From: DATJGF01 sp035495315
GTDB taxonomy: Bacteria > Verrucomicrobiota > Verrucomicrobiia > Limisphaerales > UBA8199
Direction of reading: 5' to 3'
Length of the DNA: 64,000 nucleotides
Assembly (NCBI GenBank): GCA_035495315.1
Contig: DATJGF010000164.1
Span: forward strand, 1-64,000
This document shows, piece by piece, positions 23,268-32,074 of the stretch (position 1 is the first letter of the stretch; every line of letters starts with the position of its first letter). A program made the translations under genes and the position numbers. The notes under the pieces were generated by a model. The model was not told the DNA's origin. It saw only the letters and a list, made by a program, of their open reading frames with translations, and did no database searches.

Positions 23268-25406
23268 CTAGTTTGAGCCAGTGGATGCGATCTTGCCCTT
23301 ACCCGTGCCTTTTTCGATACCGATCTTTTTGAGGAATGGTTCGAGAGATCGTTCACGGCCCAGAAATTTCTCGATAGAAATGTTCACATCTCTCGAATCG
23401 CCCGGTTCGTAGATCTCGCGGCGCAGGCGCATGCCGGCGGCACGATCGTAATAACCGTCGGGCGCTTGCTCGAATACGGTGGCCATATCAGCGGCGATGG
23501 CGTCAGCCCAGGCATACCCGTAGTAGCCCGCGTCATAGCCCATCAGGTGTCCGAAGTAAGCGACAAAGGCAGTATCCGGCGCCAACGGCAGGAAGACTTC
23601 GCTGAGGATGCGGTTAGACAGCGGTAGGGCTTCTTGCGCGTTGTTATCGTGAATTTGGGTGTGGAGCAGGAGGTCGGTCAGTCCGAACGAGAGCTGGCGC
23701 CGATATCGGGTGCCTTCGGTGGCAAGTCGGGCCTCCTTAAGTTTAGCGAGGATCTCGGCGGGGATCTTTTTGGACGGATCCCGGTAATCGGCCGCAAAGC
23801 TATCCAGGACCTTCTTATCCCAAACCCAGTTTTCGAGCATTTGGGACGGCGCCTCGACAAAGTCGCGTGGCACGCTGGTCCCTGAGAAGCGGCTGTATTT
23901 GGCGCGGGTGAGGATCGAATGCATGGCGTGGCCGAACTCGTGAAACAGGGTTTCAACATCGCTATGCGAGAGCAAGGAAGGCCGGTCTTTAGTCGGAGAT
24001 GGGAAGTTGCAGATTAGGGCGACAGTGGGACGCTGGTACTTGCCGTCGGGCAATAGTTTGCCGCCAATGAGTCCGAATTGGGCGAAGTGATTGTACTTAC
24101 CTTCGCGCGGGAACATATCGAGGTAGAACAGACCCAGGGGTTCGTCAGAGTGAGCGTCGGAGACCGCGTAGAGCTGTAAATCATCGACCCATTTGTATGG
24201 GGCATCGACGCGCTCGAATTTGAGGCCAAAAATTCGCTGATAGATGGTGAACATGCCCTCGAGCACGCGTTGGTACGGGAAATAGACGCGCAGTTGTTCG
24301 GCATCGATATCGTATTTGGCCTTTTTCAGCTGATTGCTGAAATAACGCCAGTCCCAGATTCGAATTTGAGCGTTGGGATCGCCCGCCTCCTTCACTTTGA
24401 TTTGGCGAAACTCGGCTAATTCCTCGTCGAATTTCGGTTGCAGGCCCGTCTTCAGGCGCTCGAGGAAGTCAATCGCGGTGGCGGCATTCTTGACCATTTT
24501 GACTTCCGTTTGATAATCCGCCCACGACTTGTACCCAAGCCTCTTGGCAATATCATCGCGAAGAGGGAGGATCTTTGCGAGCAACGGCAGGTTCTCGGCG
24601 CGCGCGAGATTATCGTGTTCAATGAGCAGTTTTTTGCGGGTTTCCTCGCGACGCGCATTATCCATCACCATGATGTATTGCCAGGTGACGTTGGCCAGGA
24701 CGGTGTATTCGTCGTCGCCGGTTTTGACCTGATCGAGAAACGTCGCCGGCACACCGTCGAGTTCCGCCTTTGAGAACTTCACCGGCTTTTCGGCTTTGGT
24801 GATATTGGAGAGGTAATCGGTGGTGAGGCGGGACAATTCCTTGCGCATTTTTTCGACCTCATCGCGCTCGGGCTTGGGGAGTTCCAGGCCGGCACGCCGG
24901 AAATCGCGCATCGTTTCGGACAAGAGTTTCGCGTCTTCGCCTTTGAGTTTTGGCTTGCGCTCAGCAAAGGCTTTGATGACGCGGTAGACGTCTTCGCGAT
25001 ATTCGAGGCCGACCATCCATTCCTCGAGTTCTTTGAGGGAGTCGGTGGCCGTCTCCCGAAGGGCAGCATTGGGACTGGTCTCCTTGATGACCTGGAGCCG
25101 GTTATCCGCCAAGCTGATGTCATAGCCGACGTCATCGAGGGCGCAGACGGTGTTTTTGAAGTTGGCTTTTGCGAGATCGATAGCAGCGATGCCATCCAGC
25201 GCCTTGTTTCCCGCGGTGATGGTTTGTTTCACCGAATCGCGGACGGCATTGGTATCCGTTTCGAAATGCGGCAAGCGGATTGCCGCAGTCCACTTGGCGG
25301 CGCGAGCTTCGAAGTTGTGTAATGCTGCTGAGGTCGAACTTTGAGCCTGGCTGCGTAAGGTCATGGGAAATACGATCAATGCTGCTACAAACGCTTTCCA
25401 AAACAT
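23268..25406 (-). CDS. M3-family zinc oligopeptidase
   Basis: Metallopeptidase of 712 residues, typical size for the thimet oligopeptidase/Dcp (M3) family, cleaving short peptides. The zinc motif HEFGH is present in DVETLFHEFGHAMHSIL, with the family's downstream SQMLENWVWD. The N-terminus MFWKAFVAALIVFPMTLRSQ is a signal peptide, so it acts outside the cytoplasm. The ATG at 25406 was chosen because AAGGTGA lies at correct spacing before it and the signal peptide begins there; a GTG at 25451 overlapping the previous stop (GTGA) is the longer alternative. Confidence 0.9.
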   Translation of the reverse strand: MFWKAFVAALIVFPMTLRSQAQSSTSAALHNFEARAAKWTAAIRLPHFETDTNAVRDSVKQTITAGNKALDGIAAIDLAKANFKNTVCALDDVGYDISLADNRLQVIKETSPNAALRETATDSLKELEEWMVGLEYREDVYRVIKAFAERKPKLKGEDAKLLSETMRDFRRAGLELPKPERDEVEKMRKELSRLTTDYLSNITKAEKPVKFSKAELDGVPATFLDQVKTGDDEYTVLANVTWQYIMVMDNARREETRKKLLIEHDNLARAENLPLLAKILPLRDDIAKRLGYKSWADYQTEVKMVKNAATAIDFLERLKTGLQPKFDEELAEFRQIKVKEAGDPNAQIRIWDWRYFSNQLKKAKYDIDAEQLRVYFPYQRVLEGMFTIYQRIFGLKFERVDAPYKWVDDLQLYAVSDAHSDEPLGLFYLDMFPREGKYNHFAQFGLIGGKLLPDGKYQRPTVALICNFPSPTKDRPSLLSHSDVETLFHEFGHAMHSILTRAKYSRFSGTSVPRDFVEAPSQMLENWVWDKKVLDSFAADYRDPSKKIPAEILAKLKEARLATEGTRYRRQLSFGLTDLLLHTQIHDNNAQEALPLSNRILSEVFLPLAPDTAFVAYFGHLMGYDAGYYGYAWADAIAADMATVFEQAPDGYYDRAAGMRLRREIYEPGDSRDVNISIEKFLGRERSLEPFLKKIGIEKGTGKGKIASTGSN

Positions 25407-25447
25407 GCCATTCACCTTACCGGCGGGCGGGCGGGGCGCAAGCGGTT

Positions 25448-25906
25448 TCACTCACTTCGGGCAACAGGAACGAAGTCGTGCTGCTCCTTAATGGCACCGA
25501 CCTCGACGAACAGGCGGTACTGGACCCCGGGTTCAAGCGCGACAGGGCGGACGCCTTCAACGGCGGACCGCATCCCGGGGATACGCATGCCATAGGTGAA
25601 GGCCTTAATGGGCAGGGAATTGGAATCCGAAACCAGAGACCAAACGGGGAGCGGGTACTTATTGGTTTCGATAGCGCAGATCGGGATCACTTTCAGGGCG
25701 GTAAGCTTCAGTTTGCGGTCAAATCCAAAGACAATGGGATCAATGGCCGAATCGTCGGCTCGGCCGCGGCGCAAGACGGCCCGGGCGGGCCGTGAACGGT
25801 CGTAGATTTGAATACGGTTCTTGGCAAACCAGTCTCTATTAAGGTAAAGCGATAAGCCGCCGAGCACGATGGCCATAGCAATCAGCATCCAGACTTTCGT
25901 CGTCAT
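25448..25906 (-). CDS. Membrane-anchored hypothetical protein
   Basis: Protein of 152 residues starting MTTKVWMLIAMAIVLGGLSLYLN, an N-terminal membrane anchor. The remainder is beta-rich, with no motif I recognise. The open frame extends much further upstream, but that extension is antisense to the prepilin-like gene and is not protein-like, so the ATG at 25906 is preferred. It lies directly upstream of the M3 peptidase and may be coupled to it. Confidence 0.6.
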   Translation of the reverse strand: MTTKVWMLIAMAIVLGGLSLYLNRDWFAKNRIQIYDRSRPARAVLRRGRADDSAIDPIVFGFDRKLKLTALKVIPICAIETNKYPLPVWSLVSDSNSLPIKAFTYGMRIPGMRSAVEGVRPVALEPGVQYRLFVEVGAIKEQHDFVPVARSE

Positions 25907-26020
25907 AGCGTAAAAGCTTGACGCTGGGGAACGAGGAATATTCGAGCCGATTGTGAGATCGAGTGCCCCGGCAGCAGTTCGCTTTGGCAGCGGGCAAAAA
26001 AGAACTCTTGAACGACGAGT

Positions 26021-26818
26021 ATGAATCACCCTGCCTCTGGGGCGCGACTCGGCAACGGGCGTGCATTTACATTGATTGAACTGCTGGTGGTTATTGCGAT
26101 TATAGCGATATTGGCGAGCATGTTGCTTCCTGCACTGGCGCGGGCAAAGGAAGCGGCCAACCGCAGTAAGTGCGTCAACAGCCTCAAGCAGATTGAGCTG
26201 TCGCTGAAGCTTTACGCGGATGATAGCGACGGCTTTTTCCCGCCTCGGACCAACGCGTATCGCTGGCCGACGTTGCTCCTGGACGCCTACCGAAATACGA
26301 ACCTGCTGGTCTGCCCTACCGACCTGCAGCGCGGGGTGCCACAAACGGCGACCGGCTCCCCCACGGCTGCGGATCGCGCACCACGCAGTTATTTCATCAA
26401 CGGGTGGAACGATTTTTTTGCCGATAGCCTGAGCGCGGGGGATTTCTCGCAGTACATGGCCGGGACATATCCGCACGCGGCGATGAAAGATCTCGGAGTA
26501 ATGAAACCTTCGGAAACGGTGATGTTCGGCGAGAAAAAAAATATCGCGCAGGCGACGCCGACCGATCCACAGGGAGCGATGGATTACTTCATGGACATGT
26601 TTGAAGCATCGGGTGGGGTGCCAACGGGGAATGATGTCGATCGGATCGAACACGGGTGCCATTCGGTGATCCACAAAGGAGGCCGGGCTGGCGGATCGAA
26701 CTTTGCGTTTGTCGATGGGAGCGTCCGTTTTGTCAAATATGGTCTGTCGGTTTGGCCGTTGAATTTATGGGCGGTGAATGACGTGGACCGTTTGAAAAAC
26801 GCGTTCGTGGCTCCATAA
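26021..26818 (+). CDS. Prepilin-type N-terminal cleavage/methylation protein
   Basis: Pseudopilin-like protein of 265 residues. AFTLIELLVVIAIIAILASM (residues 15-34) gives the prepilin cleavage site and hydrophobic helix; KCVNSLKQIELSLKLYADDS follows, as in GspG/DUF1559-type proteins. The C-terminal GGSNFAFVDGSVRFVKY is the family's FVDGHVxF-like tail. No secretion genes nearby. It is divergent from the anchored hypothetical gene and followed by a hairpin at 26869-26896. Confidence 0.85.
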   Translation: MNHPASGARLGNGRAFTLIELLVVIAIIAILASMLLPALARAKEAANRSKCVNSLKQIELSLKLYADDSDGFFPPRTNAYRWPTLLLDAYRNTNLLVCPTDLQRGVPQTATGSPTAADRAPRSYFINGWNDFFADSLSAGDFSQYMAGTYPHAAMKDLGVMKPSETVMFGEKKNIAQATPTDPQGAMDYFMDMFEASGGVPTGNDVDRIEHGCHSVIHKGGRAGGSNFAFVDGSVRFVKYGLSVWPLNLWAVNDVDRLKNAFVAP

Positions 26819-26868
26819 AATTGGTTGACACAAGCCAAGTGCGAAGACTATTTGAAGATACTATGAAT

Positions 26869-26896
26869 AGAGCGGCTCCCGGTAAGGAGTCGCTCT
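26869..26896 (+). terminator. Stem-loop downstream of prepilin-like gene
   Basis: AGAGCGGCTCC (26869-26879) pairs with GGAGTCGCTCT (26886-26896) through 11 bp including one G-T pair, with a 6-nt loop. There is no T-run, so it may be a weak terminator or an mRNA end stabiliser. The rest of the gap from 26819 to 27130 shows no gene. Confidence 0.4.
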
Positions 26897-27130
26897 CGCT
26901 TTCAGAGTCCTCCCACCTATGAAAAAGAGGATCCGAAGCTAAATAAAACGTCGTCGATTGGTCCTGGCAGACAATGGGTACTAGACCCAAGGAGTTGGTG
27001 GCGGAGGTAAATGGTTATTGAACCACGCGCGGCGCTCAGGGGATTTTTTCGCGGACGCCTAAGGGTCGACCATAGAAGCTCGAAACTTAAGACTTTGGGA
27101 TTTTCTGCGAGCCTGTTAAGTTTCGGTTGT

Positions 27131-28453
27131 ATGCAAGCCGAATATCTGGAAAGGGTAGTTGATCTTACAGACCCTGCCGCCAATCGCATTTTAAACATGA
27201 CGGTCGAGGAGGCGCGTGGGCGAATCTCGCGAGGACCGTCGGAGGCGGTGCGGGAGATTACGGGTTCGTTCGCATTGGTGGCCAAGGAAGGCAAAATCGT
27301 GCGCCTGGCGCGCTCGCTGGATCGGCCGATGCGTTACTTTTTGGCGAAACGGCATGAAGGACCCGCCCTGATCGTCGCCAACCGAATTGACGCCATTCGG
27401 AATTGGTTAAAGCAAAATGGTTTTGGCGACCAATTTCATCCGAGTTACACGCGCATGATTCCTGCGCATCATATCGTCCAGATCCATTTGATTGGCTGTC
27501 CAGACCCCGACCCGCTTTACGAACGTTTCTTTTCGCCCGCGCGCAATGCCTTCGCCGGCGACTTAAGTTCACTAGGAGGCAATTACATAGGGGCTCTGGA
27601 ACATGAAATCAAAGGCTGGCTCGCGAGTTTGCCGGTGGATGCACCGGTCGGTGTTTGTTTCTCCGGCGGCGTTGATAGCGGCGCGGTGTTTTTGGTGACG
27701 TATCATTCGATGTTGAAGATGGGCCTGAACCCGGCGCGACTCAAAGCCTTCACACTGACCATCGATGGTGGTCCGGACCTCGCTCAGGCGAGAGAGTTCC
27801 TGCAGAAGCTGGATTTGGAGCTTTTCCTGGAGCCGATAGAAGCGGATGCCGCCTCGCTGGATGTGGCCGAAACGATACGAATCCTCGAGGATTACAAAGC
27901 ACTGGATGTGGAATGCGCTATAATGGGGCTGGCATTATGCCGCGGCATCCGGAGACGCTATCCGGATTGGAAATTTCTTATCGACGGCGACGGGGGCGAC
28001 GAGAATCTAAAAGATTATCCGATTGAGGAGAATCCGGAGCTGACGATTCGCAGCGTGGTAAACAACCGGATGCTGTACCAGGAGGGCTGGGGATTGGGAA
28101 CAATAAAGCACTCGTTGACCTACTCCGGCGGATTGAGCCGCTCATATACGCGGACGTATGCGCCGGCCCACCATTGCGGATTTGAGGGGTTCAGTCCTTT
28201 CACGCGGCCAGCGGTGATTGAACAGGCCGAAGGGATCCCGTTCATCGATTTGACGCAATACGAGGTAGCGAAGCTCTACCAATTGAAAGGAGAGGTTGTC
28301 GGAAAAGGTGTGAAGGCGGTGACAGGTTTTGATATGCCGATTTTTGCGAAGCGCCGTTTTCAGAATGGGGCGCTGCCGGCGGAGCGTTTGCGCCAGCGGT
28401 TCTCTGGCGGTGAGGCGGCATACCGCAAGCACTTTTTGGCAATTTACAGTTGA
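27131..28453 (+). CDS. Asparagine-synthetase-like amide ligase (no glutaminase Cys)
   Basis: Protein of 440 residues with an N-terminal Ntn-like half and a C-terminal ATP-pyrophosphatase half carrying SGGVDS (178-183) and LIDGDGGDEN. Class-II asparagine synthetases need Cys2 for glutamine hydrolysis; here the chain starts MQAEYLERVV and has no such Cys, so it would use ammonia or another amine, as in beta-lactam synthetase or lasso-peptide cyclases. ATG 27131 was chosen because the 40 residues upstream look untranslated. The following radical SAM and flavin genes run in the same direction about 100 bp on, suggesting a shared pathway. The product is unknown. Confidence 0.78.
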   Translation: MQAEYLERVVDLTDPAANRILNMTVEEARGRISRGPSEAVREITGSFALVAKEGKIVRLARSLDRPMRYFLAKRHEGPALIVANRIDAIRNWLKQNGFGDQFHPSYTRMIPAHHIVQIHLIGCPDPDPLYERFFSPARNAFAGDLSSLGGNYIGALEHEIKGWLASLPVDAPVGVCFSGGVDSGAVFLVTYHSMLKMGLNPARLKAFTLTIDGGPDLAQAREFLQKLDLELFLEPIEADAASLDVAETIRILEDYKALDVECAIMGLALCRGIRRRYPDWKFLIDGDGGDENLKDYPIEENPELTIRSVVNNRMLYQEGWGLGTIKHSLTYSGGLSRSYTRTYAPAHHCGFEGFSPFTRPAVIEQAEGIPFIDLTQYEVAKLYQLKGEVVGKGVKAVTGFDMPIFAKRRFQNGALPAERLRQRFSGGEAAYRKHFLAIYS

Positions 28454-28501
28454 GGATTAAGTCCACAACTCGCTGAACATGACAAGTACCCCTCACCCCT
28501 A

Positions 28502-28527
28502 CCCTCTCCCCTCAGAAGGGGAGAGGG
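28502..28527. repeat. CCCTCTCCCC-type palindromic repeat
   Basis: CCCTCTCCCCT (28502-28512) and AGGGGAGAGGG (28517-28527) form a perfect 11-bp stem with a 4-nt loop between the ligase and radical SAM genes. It is preceded by CCCCTCACCCCTA as in the other copies. Confidence 0.8.
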
Positions 28528-28555
28528 AGAATTATCGGCCGTAGAGAGTACTTTC

Positions 28556-29557
28556 GTGTCGGGCCTCATTGGGGCTTTGGCGAGCCTAACTAGTTGGCAC
28601 TTGGGTTCCATCTTACCAGAGCAGCGGATAACGGAGTGGATCCTGGCCCAGCGTCCAGCCCGGACGATTCAGGATCCTTTTACGCCACATGGTTTTTTCC
28701 TCGAAGAAGAACGATCGGCTGCGGGGCGGATCGTGGAGTCAGGGACGATTTTATTGACGAACAAAGATTGTCCCTGGCATTGCGTCATGTGCGATTTGTG
28801 GAAGACGACGCTGACGCAGACGGTGCCACGAGGGGCGATCGGGCGACAAATTGACTACGCTCTGAACGAGTTCAAGTGCCGGCCTGAACACATCAAGCTG
28901 TACAATGGGGGAAGTTTTTTTGATCCGGCGGCGATTCCGCCCGGCGATTATAGAGAGATTAGTCAGCGGATAGCCTTCGCGAGGCATGTCATCGTGGAAA
29001 GTCATCCGCGACTGATTGGGAAGCGAACGCTCGAATTTCGTGACTTGCTGAACGGTTCGCTGGAGGTTGGGATGGGGCTGGAGACCGTTCATCCCGAGAT
29101 CCTGCCGCGGTTAAACAAGAACTTCACGCTGTCCCAGTTCTCCGAATCAACGGGCGTTTTGCGACGAGAAGCTATAGGCGTGAGGGCTTTCGTGCTGGTC
29201 AAGACGCCGTGGATGAGCGAGACGGAGGGGTTGGAATGGGCGGTGAAATCTGCTGAGTTCGCGTTTGAGTGCGGTGCGACTGTGGTTTCGCTTATTCCGA
29301 CCCGAGGTGGTAATGGGGCGATGGAACGGTTAAAGGAGGCCGGTGAGTTTGCCAGGCCGCGCTTGTCGACGCTGGAGAAGGCCTTGAAATACGCGTTGAA
29401 ACTGGGCAAAGGCCGCGTGTTCGCTGATACGTGGAACCTGGGTTTATTCTCGGAGTGCCACTGCTGCCTGGAGGCGCGGAATCGGCGGTTGCATACGATT
29501 AATCTGTCGCAGCAAATGCTCCCGCCGATCGCGTGCGCGACCTGTGGCGCGCTATGA
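28556..29557 (+). CDS. Radical SAM enzyme with extra C-terminal Cys cluster
   Basis: Protein of 333 residues. NKDCPWHCVMCDLWK holds the radical-SAM [4Fe-4S] motif CxxxCxxC (Cys72, Cys76, Cys79). The arrangement resembles the Elp3-like/TIGR01210 group, which includes RaSEA, the archaeosine synthase partner. The C-terminus adds Cys301, Cys303, Cys304, Cys327 and Cys330 (ECHCC, then CATC), a probable second Fe-S or zinc site. GTG start. It overlaps the flavin gene as ATGA (29554-29557), so the two are translationally coupled. Reaction unknown. Confidence 0.8.
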   Translation: MSGLIGALASLTSWHLGSILPEQRITEWILAQRPARTIQDPFTPHGFFLEEERSAAGRIVESGTILLTNKDCPWHCVMCDLWKTTLTQTVPRGAIGRQIDYALNEFKCRPEHIKLYNGGSFFDPAAIPPGDYREISQRIAFARHVIVESHPRLIGKRTLEFRDLLNGSLEVGMGLETVHPEILPRLNKNFTLSQFSESTGVLRREAIGVRAFVLVKTPWMSETEGLEWAVKSAEFAFECGATVVSLIPTRGGNGAMERLKEAGEFARPRLSTLEKALKYALKLGKGRVFADTWNLGLFSECHCCLEARNRRLHTINLSQQMLPPIACATCGAL

Positions 29558-31101
29558 GCACGGCTCGTTTCCAAGTGCTTGTAGTAGGGTCGGGCTTCGG
29601 CGGATCGCTGATGGCGATGGTGGCTCGACGACTCGGTTTTTCGACAGGGTTGATCGAGCGCGGCAAACACCCACGGTTTGTGATTGGAGAATCGACGACG
29701 CCGCTGACGAACCTGCTGCTCGAGGAGTTGGCGATGGAGTACGACTTGCCTGCCGTAAAGCCGCTCACCAAGTGGGGGCGCTGGCAGCGACAGCTGCCAC
29801 AGCTGGCTTGCGGACTCAAGCGAGGGTTTACGTTTTATCAGCACGAATGGGATCGGCCTTACGTGGTTGAGGACGGACGCAAAACGCAGCTGCTGGTAGG
29901 TGCGAGTCCGCGCGATGAAATCGCCGACACGCATTGGTACCGGCCGGATTTTGATCGATACCTCGTGGAGCAAGCCCAAGCGCTTGGAGTTGATTACATG
30001 GACCAAGTGGACCTGACTGAAGCGACCGAGCTCCCGGATGGGATGCGATTCGCCGCAACCCGACAAGGCCAAAGGCTCGAGATTGATGCGGATCTGGTCA
30101 TCGATGCGACCGGCGCTCGCGGCTTCCTTTTTCGTCTGCTCCGTCTGCCTGAAAAATCGTTCGCGATGCTGCCGCCTACCCAAGCATTGTTCTCCCATTT
30201 TACAGGAGTGGGTGCCTTGCCGGTGTGCTTTGGGATTGTCGGACGTGTTCCACCTTATCCGCCGGAGGACGCGGCAGTGCATCATGTCTTCCGTGGTGGG
30301 TGGATATGGGTGTTGAAATTCAATAATGGCATCACCAGCGCGGGCATAGCAGCAACCGATGCCACCGCCAAACAGCTCGAGTTAACCTCAGGTGAGGCCG
30401 GGTGGAGGCGGCTGCTGGAGCGACTACCGAGCTTACGAGAAATTTTCGGTTGCGCTCGCAGCGTAGTGCCTTTCGTGTATCAGCCACGACTCGCGTTTCA
30501 TTGTGGCCAAGTGACTGGCAAGAATTGGGTGTTACTGCCGTCGGCGGCGGGAGTAGTCGATCCGTTGCTGTCGACAGGTTTTCCGCTGACGTTGCTGGGG
30601 ATCAGGCGCATCGGGCGAATGCTCCGCTATGACCAGGAAGGCGATTCCTGGTCACGGGCGTTGAAGGAATATGCGGATATTACGTCGCTGGAATTGGAAA
30701 CCACCGCCGACCTGGTCGGAGCGCTCTACACAACGATGGATCGGTTCGAGCTATTCAAGGCCTTGAGCCTGCTCTATTTCGCGGCGGCAAGTTTCTCGGA
30801 AGTTAGCCGGCGTTTGGGCAAGGCCCAGTTGGCGGATTCTTTTTTGCTGTGTCGGGATCCGGAATTTGGCCCGCAGCTAAAGCGACTTTGCGCGGCGGCC
30901 CGTCAAGCGCGCAGCGCGGAGGACCAGGAGCGATTAAAGAAAGCAATTCTAGAAGCGATCGCGCCGTTTGATCTCGCGGGTTTGACGGATATAAGCCGGG
31001 ACCCGTGGTATCCGGCGCGGGGAGAGGACATCCTGGCCAACGCCGGGAAGTTGGGGGCCTCACCACAAGAGCTCGCCAGGCTGCTAACGCGTGAGCAGTA
31101 G
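29554..31101 (+). CDS. Flavin-dependent halogenase/monooxygenase-like oxidoreductase
   Basis: FAD enzyme of 515 residues in the tryptophan-halogenase/geranylgeranyl-reductase superfamily. VVGSGFGGS (10-18) is the FAD-binding GxGxxG; GESTTP (45-50) is the halogenase-type GEST/P motif; GLKRGFTFY places Lys89 where halogenases have their catalytic Lys. GGWIWVLKF occupies the WxWxIP position but lacks IP. Halogenation is therefore possible but not secure; hydroxylation or reduction is equally compatible. ATG 29554 overlaps the radical SAM stop. Last gene of the plus-strand cassette. Confidence 0.8.
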   Translation: MSTARFQVLVVGSGFGGSLMAMVARRLGFSTGLIERGKHPRFVIGESTTPLTNLLLEELAMEYDLPAVKPLTKWGRWQRQLPQLACGLKRGFTFYQHEWDRPYVVEDGRKTQLLVGASPRDEIADTHWYRPDFDRYLVEQAQALGVDYMDQVDLTEATELPDGMRFAATRQGQRLEIDADLVIDATGARGFLFRLLRLPEKSFAMLPPTQALFSHFTGVGALPVCFGIVGRVPPYPPEDAAVHHVFRGGWIWVLKFNNGITSAGIAATDATAKQLELTSGEAGWRRLLERLPSLREIFGCARSVVPFVYQPRLAFHCGQVTGKNWVLLPSAAGVVDPLLSTGFPLTLLGIRRIGRMLRYDQEGDSWSRALKEYADITSLELETTADLVGALYTTMDRFELFKALSLLYFAAASFSEVSRRLGKAQLADSFLLCRDPEFGPQLKRLCAAARQARSAEDQERLKKAILEAIAPFDLAGLTDISRDPWYPARGEDILANAGKLGASPQELARLLTREQ

Positions 31102-31120
31102 CCACAAGAGAGCACAAAGA

Positions 31121-32074
31121 TCACAAACACGGGATGAGGTCGAGTTGACCTTCCATGAACTGACGCACGACACGGTTGGCAAGGCGCAGTTTTTCCTGGA
31201 TAGAGAGGTCAGTTCGCCTGTGCAACAGGATCATGCCCATGCTCAGGACATCGCCCGTTCCGGTAGACAGAATAGGGTTTTGTGCAAGGTCAGGTGGCTC
31301 GACGAGGAGTTCACCGTTGGTGTAGAAACCGGCGCCTTCGATCCCCATATGAACTACTACGGCTCGCGCGCCCCATTCAGCCAGGTAAGCGAGCGCTTTT
31401 GAAAGATCGGTCGTGTTGGTGAACTCGCATAACTCGCGAATATTTCCGTGGGCGATATCGACCAATGGAAGGATTTGCCGGAGCTGATGTTTGCGTCGCG
31501 CGATTTCCATTGTCGAATCGCTCGACCAGCAAGGATCAAAATTTATGTCGAGCGAGGTAGCCAGGCCGCGCCGCCGGGCTTCCGTCAGCAAACGCCGGTT
31601 GCCTTCGCCGAGCATCGACTCTGAAAACCAGACATCCGCGCGGAGCAAATGCTCACAACTGTCGAGGGCGGTGAGGTCCAGGTCTTCGAACGCCAGGGAC
31701 CGGTTATTCGGCAGGCAGCTGAGGAAATGCCGCTGACCGGTTTCGAACCCGAGCGCGACAGTGGTGCCGGTTTCACATTTGGGCGACCGGGAGAGATAGG
31801 TGCGGACGCCGTGCTTTTCCATCGCCACGCGCAGACGTTCCCCGAGGGCGTTGGCGCCGATTTTTCCAACGAAACGGACGCTTCCACCGAGCGCGGCGGC
31901 GGCGCAGGCGCTGTTAGCGCCGCCACCGCCAATCGTCTCCTGAACATTGGAAACGCTCGTCTCGCCGTCGCGCAAAATACTGCGGGAGGCCGGTACGCCG
32001 TGCAATTTGATATCGCGGTTGACGTTGCCGACCACGCAAACGGGCGGGCCATAAAAAGAGGGCTTTTCACTCAT
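31121..32074 (-). CDS. PfkB-family carbohydrate kinase (second of pair)
   Basis: Ribokinase/PfkB kinase of 317 residues. VVGNVNRDIKLHG at the N-terminus, GGGGANSACAAAALGG (the Gly-rich substrate loop) and STGTGDVLSMG near the C-terminus, in which Asp is the expected catalytic base of the DTxGAGD motif. The start overlaps the stop of the upstream PfkB gene by 8 bp, so it is translated as part of the SIS-PfkB-PfkB operon. It converges on the flavin gene with about 20 bp between stops. Substrate unknown. Confidence 0.82.
   Translation of the reverse strand: MSEKPSFYGPPVCVVGNVNRDIKLHGVPASRSILRDGETSVSNVQETIGGGGANSACAAAALGGSVRFVGKIGANALGERLRVAMEKHGVRTYLSRSPKCETGTTVALGFETGQRHFLSCLPNNRSLAFEDLDLTALDSCEHLLRADVWFSESMLGEGNRRLLTEARRRGLATSLDINFDPCWSSDSTMEIARRKHQLRQILPLVDIAHGNIRELCEFTNTTDLSKALAYLAEWGARAVVVHMGIEGAGFYTNGELLVEPPDLAQNPILSTGTGDVLSMGMILLHRRTDLSIQEKLRLANRVVRQFMEGQLDLIPCL

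Noticed and set aside
25907..26674. N-terminal extension of the 25448-25906 gene
   Set aside because: Antisense to the prepilin-like gene, and protein-like composition appears only from MTTKV at 25906.
29089..30285. 398-residue minus-strand open frame
   Set aside because: Fully antisense to the radical SAM and flavin genes, with Arg/His/Gln-rich composition typical of a shadow frame in GC-rich DNA.
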